Shown here one piece after another: positions 1-4,940 of a stretch of DNA of 6,033 nt; positions within the stretch are counted from its first letter, which is position 1; every line of letters begins with the position of its first letter. The position numbers and the translations under genes were made by a program. Source of the DNA: Candidatus Cloacimonadota bacterium (GTDB lineage Bacteria; Cloacimonadota; Cloacimonadia; Cloacimonadales; TCS61). Location of the stretch: contig QMNP01000112.1 in assembly GCA_003647825.1 (NCBI GenBank), positions 1-6,033 on the forward strand, read 5' to 3'. The notes under the pieces were generated by a model, which made no database searches, was not told the origin of the DNA, and saw nothing but the letters and a program-made list of their open reading frames with translations.

Positions 1-1657
1 CGAATACAGGTGTTCCGCCATCCAGATATACATTGTAACCCAAAAGATCACGCATGTCACCACTCTCTGGAGCTGACCAAGTTGCATAGCCAAGATGTGT
101 TACGAAAAGATCTGTTGGAGGATCGTATGTTGTAATCGGTTCATAAATAAAATCGACTTCAACAATATCAGATTCGTTACCATCATAAAGAGCGGATACG
201 CCTGCTGTGTATGCTTGCAGTTCCACCAACCCTTCATAAGAGTATTCATTTATACCTTCGGCAACTGTTGCAGCAGAGACACCATCAAGATATACATTAT
301 AATTAGAAACATTTTGAAGTACGCTTAGCACAACATCATCCATATAGAATAGTGGAGTATCTGAAGAACCAGGGTTGGCTCCGCCATAGATATTTGCACC
401 ACCGAATGAAAGAAGACCCGCATTACCATTTGCACCAAGTGTCCATTGGTATTCTATCATTTCCTCGCCATTATGATAGTATGTTGCCAGATCATTATCA
501 AGATCAACTATCACTTTAAGATCCATCCACTCATCATGATTAAAGATATGAGAGAAAGATCCTGAACCTGCAGCACTTACAGAAGCTGTTCCATTTGTCA
601 TATAAAAGACTTCGAATCCCCATTCCTGACCAGGAGAACTTGTTTTCTGTAAATTAAAGTATCCACTATAGCCAGCTGGTACATACATTTTCATATCATA
701 AGAGTATTTGCCTGTTGTGTAATTATCCATAATATATACAAGGTCATCATTTGCTTCTACTAATACAGAATTAGTAGGGCTAGATGATTGTACATCACTA
801 ATCAAAGCATCTTCACCACTACCTGGAGAATTAGACCAGGTTGTCCAGTTATCACTAACCACACCCAGATAATCTCCAGCTGTAAAAGCATCAAAGTTAT
901 CTTCGGCAATTGTAATAGTGGGAGCAAGCCAGCTAATTGTACCAGCATCAGTATTTACCATTACATTTATAGGTGTGTCGTAGGTTACAGTGAAAGTATA
1001 TTCCACAGGATCAGATTCACCATCATCATAAACAGCAGTTACTTCAGCCAGATAAGCTTGACCTTCCACTAAGCCTGTGTATTGGTAGAAAAGATCTGTA
1101 ACTAAAACGGGTGTTCCAGCATCCAGATATACATTGTAACCTAAAAGATCACGAGAGCTACTTTCTGGTTCTAGCCAGGTTGCATAACCAGTATTTGTAA
1201 CAAAAAGATCTACCGGTGGTCCACTAAAAAACGATGGAGTTAATATAACATCTAAAACTCCGGTACCATAATTGGAGCTGTATCCACCAACCCTGATGTA
1301 ATAATCTTCACCATCTACGACATCAATGGTAATTTCAGATTGTAAGCCACAAGAGTCATCATTTTGACCCAGGACTGAAGTAGCATCGCATTCAGCATAA
1401 ATGGCTAATTTTGTATCAAAACTACTACCACATATTCCGGCATAAAGCGAACCATTGGAAGTAGCAGTATAAACATACCAGATATCGTTACTGGTAATAA
1501 ATGCACTAAAACCACTTGGAGTAGCTTCAGTAGTATCAAAAGGCAGATCTGTAACTTCATCAACAACCTCAGCAGTTTCGCAAGTATCGTTAGCTACTTG
1601 AGCCCAAACTGTGGCTGCCAACATAATTGCGAATAAAATAAATAATAATTTTTTCAT
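1..1657 (-). CDS. Secreted multidomain protein (PPC + Fn3-like repeats + LamG-like), C-terminus cut off by window edge
   Basis: Translation starts at the ATG at 1657-1655 and stays open for 552 codons to the left edge, so the C-terminus is missing. A GGGGAG ribosome site lies 3 bases upstream. Residues 1-19 form a Sec signal peptide (MKKLLFILFAIMLAATVWA, probable cut before Gln20). Residues about 21-140 resemble a bacterial pre-peptidase C-terminal (PPC) beta-sandwich: DIWYVYTA, SSFDTKLAIYAEC, QNDDSCG, GEDYYIRVGGY, with Cys 26, 76, 90 and 103 that could pair. Residues 147-225 are a fibronectin-III-like unit. Residues 228-246 and 452-505 look like two halves of a second unit, separated by a LamG/concanavalin-A-like domain (about 250-445). 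A third unit begins at 513 and nearly repeats the first. The protein is probably surface-attached or extracellular, with an adhesive or glycan/peptide-binding role; no catalytic motif is visible. A T9SS sorting domain would be expected beyond the edge but is not seen. It may belong to the same transcript as the receiver gene. Confidence 0.9.
   Translation of the reverse strand, partial: MKKLLFILFAIMLAATVWAQVANDTCETAEVVDEVTDLPFDTTEATPSGFSAFITSNDIWYVYTATSNGSLYAGICGSSFDTKLAIYAECDATSVLGQNDDSCGLQSEITIDVVDGEDYYIRVGGYSSNYGTGVLDVILTPSFFSGPPVDLFVTNTGYATWLEPESSSRDLLGYNVYLDAGTPVLVTDLFYQYTGLVEGQAYLAEVTAVYDDGESDPVEYTFTVTYDTPINVMVNTDAGTISWLAPTITIAEDNFDAFTAGDYLGVVSDNWTTWSNSPGSGEDALISDVQSSSPTNSVLVEANDDLVYIMDNYTTGKYSYDMKMYVPAGYSGYFNLQKTSSPGQEWGFEVFYMTNGTASVSAAGSGSFSHIFNHDEWMDLKVIVDLDNDLATYYHNGEEMIEYQWTLGANGNAGLLSFGGANIYGGANPGSSDTPLFYMDDVVLSVLQNVSNYNVYLDGVSAATVAEGINEYSYEGLVELQAYTAGVSALYDGNESDIVEVDFIYEPITTYDPPTDLFVTHLGYATWSAPESGDMRDLLGYNVYLDGGTPVF
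5..121 (-). repeat. Copy 2 of Fn3-like coding repeat
   Basis: This stretch encodes residues 513-551 of the PPC/Fn3 protein (PPTDLFVTHLGYATWSAP, then RDLLGYNVYLDGGTPV). It closely matches the stretch at 1106-1219 in protein and DNA and carries one extra codon. It is a domain-level duplication inside the gene, and further copies may lie off the left edge. Confidence 0.85.
1106..1219 (-). repeat. Copy 1 of Fn3-like coding repeat
   Basis: This stretch encodes residues 147-184 of the PPC/Fn3 protein (PPVDLFVTNTGYATWLEP, then RDLLGYNVYLDAGTPV). It is the partner of the repeat at 5-121. Both copies keep the YNVYLD strand typical of Fn3-like units in FCB secreted proteins. Confidence 0.85.
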
Positions 1658-1660
1658 AAA

Positions 1661-1666
1661 CTCCCC
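1661..1666 (-). promoter_or_regulatory. Ribosome binding site of PPC/Fn3 gene
   Basis: GGGGAG lies 3 bases before the ATG at 1657. The spacing is short, as it is for the transglutaminase-like gene in this window (4 bases). This supports the chosen start. Confidence 0.7.
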
Positions 1667-1692
1667 TATTTTTTTTGATTAACGATTAAAAA

Positions 1693-1721
1693 ATAATATA
1701 ACTTCGATAGTAACAGTTCAA
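1693..1721 (-). promoter_or_regulatory. Possible sigma-70-type promoter for PPC/Fn3 gene
   Basis: TTGAAC (1721-1716) and TATTAT (1698-1693) are separated by 17 bases and end 35 bases upstream of the start codon. The region is very AT-rich, so such matches arise easily by chance. FCB bacteria often use a different consensus. The gene could instead be read from the upstream operon promoter, because no terminator is visible after the receiver gene. Confidence 0.3.
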
Positions 1722-1750
1722 TTTTGATTTCGATATTAACATTCATTTTT
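1703..1750. repeat. Imperfect 26-base-period direct repeat overlapping end of receiver gene
   Basis: TTCGATAGTAAC (1703-1714) and TTCGATATTAAC (1729-1740) match at 11 of 12 positions. Similarity continues into AGTTCAATTTT versus ATTCATTTTT with one base deleted. The right copy covers the stop codon of the receiver gene at 1738-1736. The left copy overlaps the possible -35 box of the next gene. It looks like an old local duplication or paired binding sites. Confidence 0.6.
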
Positions 1751-2164
1751 ATTTAATTTTTCTTTTAAAATTTCTTTTGTAAGAACATCTGCCATCATCA
1801 CTTTTTCTACATTTGAGATTATCTGTTTTTCATCATCCAACCCAAACAGAAGTTTATGTGAATCTATTACTGATCCAGCAGTTACAGATTGTATTTCTTG
1901 TATTGTCTGCATGTCTCTGATAGTTGAATAGAACATGATCGTGGATTTGCTAATTTTCTTAATTTCCTTTGCTACTATTTTCCCGTCTATTTTACCAGTT
2001 AGATATATATCCAGGATTACAATATCCGGTTCAAATTCTTTCACTTTCTCAATCGTTTCCTCACCGGTTGTTGTTTGTAGAATAGAAGTATAACCAGCAT
2101 TTTTCATCATCTGTTGTAGATCTTCAGCAATTATTGAATCACTTCCAGCTATTATAATTTTCAT
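1736..2164 (-). CDS. Stand-alone receiver-domain protein with degenerate active site
   Basis: The 142-residue product is a single CheY-like receiver domain with no output domain. The general fold pattern and the phospho-acceptor Asp52 (PDIVILDIYL, followed by GKIDG) are clear, and Ser80 occupies the conserved Thr/Ser position (IMFYST). The closest pattern is the IVEDESIIAEDL class. Here the two acidic residues after strand 1 are Gly7-Ser8 (AGSDSIIAEDL), although Asp9 is adjacent. The conserved Lys-Pro after strand 5 (normally like YILKPF) is Asp101-Ser102. It may therefore bind Mg2+ or respond to phosphate abnormally, or act as a phosphorylation-independent partner. The start was chosen because TGA lies in frame 3 codons upstream (2173-2171). 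GGGAGG is 14 bases from this ATG, which is unusually far. The gene lies 66 bases after the transglutaminase-like gene, probably on the same transcript. Its partner kinase is not in the window. Confidence 0.85.
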   Translation of the reverse strand: MKIIIAGSDSIIAEDLQQMMKNAGYTSILQTTTGEETIEKVKEFEPDIVILDIYLTGKIDGKIVAKEIKKISKSTIMFYSTIRDMQTIQEIQSVTAGSVIDSHKLLFGLDDEKQIISNVEKVMMADVLTKEILKEKLNKNEC

Positions 2165-2178
2165 TTTTTCTCATTTAG

Positions 2179-2184
2179 CCTCCC
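2179..2184 (-). promoter_or_regulatory. Shine-Dalgarno sequence with anomalous spacing
   Basis: GGGAGG is the only strong ribosome site before the receiver gene. It is 14 bases from the annotated ATG (2164) but only 4 bases from an out-of-frame ATG at 2174-2172. Spacings of 3-4 bases are seen at the two secreted-protein genes of this window. It can also pair with the upstream UCUCCU (2221-2216), so it may be hidden in RNA structure. Confidence 0.6.
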
Positions 2185-2221
2185 AAGAGCCCTATTAAGA
2201 GAATAGGACTCTCTGAGGAGA
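2179..2221 (-). promoter_or_regulatory. Intergenic stem-loop that can sequester the receiver-gene ribosome site
   Basis: On the minus-strand RNA, bases 2212-2202 pair with 2186-2196 in an 11-bp stem with a 5-base CUCUU loop. The single non-Watson-Crick position is a U-G wobble (2208/2190), which would be an A-C clash on the plus strand. The stem can extend through G2213-U2185. After a 2-base bulge it continues with UCUCCU (2221-2216) on GGGAGG (2184-2179), about 18 pairs in all. No U-tract follows, so it is not an intrinsic terminator. The stop codon of the upstream gene (2233-2231) sits about 10 bases before the stem, so a terminating ribosome could open its base. Translational coupling is inferred. 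Confidence 0.55.
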
Positions 2222-2230
2222 CAACCGTTA

Positions 2231-4540
2231 CTATTTGAGGAGCAACATTCTTTTATTTGCTACAATTTTGTTTTCAACCATCAATCTATAGAAATAAATA
2301 CCGGAAGAGACAGGTTTATTATTTTCATCATCTCCATTCCAAACTATGGAGTGCGTCAATTTCTTTGACGCAGCAGCAAAAGAATTGCTGCAGTCCAAAG
2401 TTTTAACCTTTTGTCCTTTCAGATTGTAGATTTCCAAATTCACAGACTTTGATGATTGAGCTAATGAAAAAGAGATGGTAGTTGAAGGATTGAATGGATT
2501 TGGAAAATTATTTGAAAGTGAATTTGTTGATACAATTTCATCTTCATTGGTAGAAGTGGTATATTGGTATAACTTCACAGATGCTTCTACATACTGATGA
2601 TTATCAATATGATTTTTATTGGAAAAGATGAAGTGCCAATCATCTTCATCGGGAATATCAAATTCATAAGAACTAGAATTTACAGCTATTTCTGCATAGA
2701 CTGAATTTATATCCTGATCATCTTGAAATAGATCGTAATTAGCATTATCCAAAATAAAGAAATCGACGTTACCATCTTCAATAGCATTGGCATAATATGC
2801 TATGCCTCCTATGTCATCCCATCGAGCAGCCCCAATAACTGCATATTGCGGTACATCAAATTCTACTACAACTTTGTAATCATCCGCTGTATTGGGTGGT
2901 GGATCTACTAATGTATAAATTGTCTGTGGTAAAGATGCAGAAACGTTCATGGCGAGATCGTAAGTATTTCCGGCAATTGGAGCAGATACCAGTAATGATA
3001 CACCAGCGGTGGGAGAATTTCCGATTACAGTTTCAGCTCTGGCAAAATAGTCGTAACCATCACTTACAGTAAAATGGACAAAGCCGTTGTTATCTGAGTA
3101 GGCGACCATTGATTGCAGAATTTCTTCATCGGGTCTTTGAACGAATAACTTTACTTTTGCTCCTTCTACAGGATCATCATTCTCGTCCAAAATAGTAAGG
3201 TTGATCGTTGAATAATCTACATAGTGTTCAGTTACTGTTGTTAATAGGCCATCGCTTCTTGTTTCAAAAGGAGAAATTGCGCTGTAATCATATCCTCCAT
3301 AGAATGTTGCACCCCATTCCCAATAATATGATTCGTAATGCTCCCAACCTTCCAGCCACATTTCGTTGAAAGTATGATCCCAAATATAGATCCAATTGCT
3401 CACATTTGTGGTGGGAAGTAGTAATGCTCTACCAAGAGCTGTAGTCAAAAGTGCATATTCACCGCATCTTCCCATTCCCTTGTAAGCGATTCTAACAGGT
3501 TGATGAGGTCTATCGCCAGGTGATGTAAATTGCATATCTGCATTGATCCATTTTGCCAATCTGTGAAGTGCATAATCTAAACTGTCGCCGTAGGGTGAAA
3601 CAGGTTGGGCAAACCATTCAATGCCTGGGTACTCGCATGCTATTCCATCCCACACATACTCACATCCAGCCATCATAGCACGCAGATTTAAAGTATCCTT
3701 GAAAGTATAATTAAAAAGATAATCTCTCCAGAAATAACCTTCGTCCGGACTAACAATATTGCCTTGATGATTATATTCTAAAATGGTAGGATCTATAAAG
3801 GCAGGAATCTCTCCAGTTACTTTAGGATGAGCAATATCCCAATAATAGATCTCTTTAGGAATTTCTACTTGTTCCAACTCTCCTGATTCATTCATCTTCG
3901 TATAACGAACAGTAGTATAATAATCTTCATCTGTTTGGGAAGTTCCGTAATCTACAACTTCGGCATAATCCAGAAAAAGATCATTTATATAGATATAAAA
4001 TGCATTTGTGATCAATACTTCCGGTTCTGCCAATGGTGATGTAAGGTAAGCCGTAGATAAGGTGGCAATAGCAAATGCGATTTCATCTATATACGGGTCT
4101 GTGGCATTTAAGATGACCTCTGCCCAATAATCCTGCTTTGTTTGACTTAGAGATTTCATTTTTTGTTGTAGTTGTGGTCTCATCCAGAGTGGTGATCTTT
4201 GAATTGCCTCTTCAGCAGAATCCGTTAAAGATGTATAATCATTTGTAAAAGAATTCAGCATTCCGGTGCTTCTATCAAAAGAAACATCATAATAATATCC
4301 TGTGGGATTTGAAGCAGAAATATACTCTTTTAATGAAAAGGAATCTACTAACGTTAAATTCCTTTCAAGTGGAACAGGATTGTTTTCCTGTTTCTCAATA
4401 ACGATCGGTTCAAAATCTTTTGCTACAGCTCCCGACCAGTAAACATTCTCTTTTTCATCTACAAAGATCTGAGAAGAATCTGAACCAAAAAGATTTAAAC
4501 TTAATAAAACTAATACTAAAATAATCCAACTATACTTCAT
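2231..4540 (-). CDS. Secreted transglutaminase-fold protein (PNGase-like motif) with T9SS sorting domain
   Basis: The product is 769 residues from the ATG at 4540-4538, which has GGAGG 4 bases upstream and begins a signal peptide (MKYSWIILVLVLLSLNLFG). The N-terminal 320 residues are of unknown type and rich in Tyr and Trp; Cys293 and Cys302 might pair. Residues about 320-440 form a transglutaminase-like core with nucleophile Cys359 in GRCGEYALL and His389 in WDHTFNEMW. The third position is Glu403 in GWEHYE instead of the usual Asp. GRCGEYA, DH-x-x-x-E and W-x-H-x-(D/E) resemble peptide:N-glycanase-type members. Residues 446-503 look like a carboxypeptidase-regulatory-like domain (DENDDPVEGAKVKL, DNNGFVHFTV). 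Residues about 677-769 are a T9SS type A/FlgD-like sorting domain (NFPNPFNPSTTISFSL, IYNLKGQKVKTL, SSGIYFYRL). The protein should be exported and released or surface-anchored. Enzyme activity (protease, amidase or cross-linking) is not determined. The probable sigma-54 promoter lies just upstream. Confidence 0.9.
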   Translation of the reverse strand: MKYSWIILVLVLLSLNLFGSDSSQIFVDEKENVYWSGAVAKDFEPIVIEKQENNPVPLERNLTLVDSFSLKEYISASNPTGYYYDVSFDRSTGMLNSFTNDYTSLTDSAEEAIQRSPLWMRPQLQQKMKSLSQTKQDYWAEVILNATDPYIDEIAFAIATLSTAYLTSPLAEPEVLITNAFYIYINDLFLDYAEVVDYGTSQTDEDYYTTVRYTKMNESGELEQVEIPKEIYYWDIAHPKVTGEIPAFIDPTILEYNHQGNIVSPDEGYFWRDYLFNYTFKDTLNLRAMMAGCEYVWDGIACEYPGIEWFAQPVSPYGDSLDYALHRLAKWINADMQFTSPGDRPHQPVRIAYKGMGRCGEYALLTTALGRALLLPTTNVSNWIYIWDHTFNEMWLEGWEHYESYYWEWGATFYGGYDYSAISPFETRSDGLLTTVTEHYVDYSTINLTILDENDDPVEGAKVKLFVQRPDEEILQSMVAYSDNNGFVHFTVSDGYDYFARAETVIGNSPTAGVSLLVSAPIAGNTYDLAMNVSASLPQTIYTLVDPPPNTADDYKVVVEFDVPQYAVIGAARWDDIGGIAYYANAIEDGNVDFFILDNANYDLFQDDQDINSVYAEIAVNSSSYEFDIPDEDDWHFIFSNKNHIDNHQYVEASVKLYQYTTSTNEDEIVSTNSLSNNFPNPFNPSTTISFSLAQSSKSVNLEIYNLKGQKVKTLDCSNSFAAASKKLTHSIVWNGDDENNKPVSSGIYFYRLMVENKIVANKRMLLLK

Positions 4541-4544
4541 ATGT

Positions 4545-4550
4545 CCTCCT
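4545..4550 (-). promoter_or_regulatory. Ribosome binding site fixing the start of the transglutaminase-like gene
   Basis: AGGAGG lies 4 bases before the ATG at 4540. It is the strongest ribosome site in the window. It rules out the longer reading that would begin at a TTG at 4624, because that extension contains this site and the promoter and encodes no signal peptide. Confidence 0.85.
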
Positions 4551-4585
4551 TTTTTTGCACACTTTTCATTATATATCGGTATATG

Positions 4586-4600
4586 GCATTTTCGGTGCCA
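4586..4600 (-). promoter_or_regulatory. Probable sigma-54 (-24/-12) promoter
   Basis: The minus strand reads TGGCACCGAAAATGCC from 4600. TGGCAC is a full match to the -24 element. Five bases later ATGC carries the invariant GC of the -12 element (consensus TTGC), giving the required GG-N10-GC geometry. Transcription would begin near 4574, leaving a leader of about 34 bases with AGGAGG at 4550-4545. The location directly upstream of a secreted-protein gene, and downstream of a gene for a sigma-54 activator, supports it. Confidence 0.75.
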
Positions 4601-4601
4601 G

Positions 4602-4616
4602 ATGAGGATTATGAGG
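4602..4616. repeat. Short direct repeat ATGAGG next to the promoter
   Basis: ATGAGG occurs at 4602-4607 and 4611-4616, 9 bases apart. It lies between the -24 element and the proximal GTTACTCAA copy. It may be part of a protein-binding region or be chance. Confidence 0.35.
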
Positions 4617-4624
4617 TTACTCAA
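4616..4624 (+). promoter_or_regulatory. GTTACTCAA half-site, promoter-proximal copy
   Basis: This is an exact copy of the 9-base arm of the palindrome at 4834-4849, in the same orientation. It lies about 16 bases upstream of the -24 element. No good opposite arm follows. It could be a weak or monomeric site of the regulator. Confidence 0.4.
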
Positions 4625-4731
4625 AAGATATGTATGAGCGTATATTGTTTAAATGCAGATTGTTACGATATAATTATCTGATATGAGATTTTATTGATTC
4701 TACTATTATTTATTAGAAAGATCAGTTATTT

Positions 4732-4740
4732 GTTACTCAA
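4732..4740 (+). promoter_or_regulatory. GTTACTCAA half-site, middle copy
   Basis: This is a second exact copy of the half-site, about 130 bases upstream of the promoter, which is a usual distance for sigma-54 enhancer sites. It overlaps a small dyad, AACTG-CGA-CAGTT (4739-4751). The binding protein is inferred, not shown. Confidence 0.45.
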
Positions 4741-4833
4741 CTGCGACAGTTAGAAATAATGTAATTATGAGCCATTAAGCGTAATTGCAGATATAATAAA
4801 CAGTTATGAAAGTGCAGCATTTGAGAGACAATA

Positions 4834-4849
4834 GTTACTCAAGAGTAAC
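4834..4849. promoter_or_regulatory. Perfect 16-bp palindrome GTTACTCAAGAGTAAC, likely upstream activator site
   Basis: Two 7-base arms (GTTACTC/GAGTAAC) flank AA, and the dyad is perfect. It lies about 235 bases upstream of the -24/-12 promoter and 92 bases beyond the activator stop codon. A degenerate facing half-site, TTGAGAGAC, is at 4821-4829. Size and symmetry fit the dimeric Fis-type HTH domain of NtrC-family activators such as the one encoded just upstream. Binding is inferred. Confidence 0.6.
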
Positions 4850-4867
4850 AGGAAAGATTTTTTAGTA

Positions 4868-4886
4868 ATTATTAAGAATTAATAAT
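4868..4886. repeat. AT-only inverted repeat
   Basis: ATTATTAA and TTAATAAT surround a 3-base centre, giving an 8-bp AT-only stem. It directly follows the larger stem-loop in the activator's 3' region. No U-tract adjoins it on the minus strand. It could assist RNA end formation or be a protein site. Confidence 0.4.
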
Positions 4887-4887
4887 G

Positions 4888-4931
4888 TTGTCATTCTCGC
4901 TTCATGCTACTCCACGAAGCAAGTCTGACAA
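4888..4931 (-). terminator. Long stem-loop after the activator gene, terminator-like but without U-tract
   Basis: The structure begins 9 bases after the stop codon. On the minus-strand RNA an 11-bp stem, CUUGCUUCGUG with CAUGAAGCGAG, closes a 6-base GAGUAG loop. Below it a 2x2 internal loop leads to a second stem, UUGUCA/UGACAA. Two positions pair only as G-U on this strand, so the structure is selected, if at all, in the activator mRNA. The lack of a U-run argues against classical intrinsic termination. It may protect the 3' end, mark Rho-independent pausing, or be a dispersed intergenic repeat. Confidence 0.5.
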
Positions 4932-4940
4932 AGGATGATT

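Larger units (their letters stand above)
4541..4940. other. 400-base intergenic regulatory region
   Basis: No credible gene is present on either strand. In transcription order the gap holds a long stem-loop (4931-4888), an AT-only hairpin (4886-4868), the 16-bp palindrome (4849-4834), the middle and proximal GTTACTCAA copies, the sigma-54 promoter and the ribosome site. CAGTTA also recurs at 4723, 4747 and 4801. The arrangement looks like an enhancer-to-promoter region. Confidence 0.6.

Noticed and set aside
95..1072. Plus-strand open frames at 95-328 and 788-1072
   Set aside because: They are antisense to the PPC/Fn3 gene, have odd Cys- and Ile-rich composition, and show no domain or ribosome site.
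2178..2192. GG-N10-GC spacing before the receiver gene as a second sigma-54 promoter
   Set aside because: Only the invariant dinucleotides and two other bases fit, and it coincides with the hairpin and the ribosome site, which explain the G-rich bases better.
4568..4573. TATAAT as a sigma-70 -10 box for the transglutaminase-like gene
   Set aside because: No recognisable -35 lies 16-18 bases upstream; the -24/-12 element is a much better match. The base composition makes TATAAT common.
4541..4624. 28-codon N-terminal extension of the transglutaminase-like protein from a TTG at 4624
   Set aside because: It would run through the sigma-54 promoter and the AGGAGG site, and would put unrelated residues before a clear signal peptide.
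4720..4732. IHF-like match (GATCAGTTATTTG) between enhancer and promoter
   Set aside because: It fits the E. coli consensus at 12 of 13 positions and is well placed, but this AT-rich region gives such matches easily and the consensus may not apply in this phylum.
4834..4866. Palindrome followed by T-run (4859-4863) as a plus-strand intrinsic terminator
   Set aside because: The stem is only 6-7 bp, the T-run starts about 9 bases later, and no plus-strand gene lies upstream of it.
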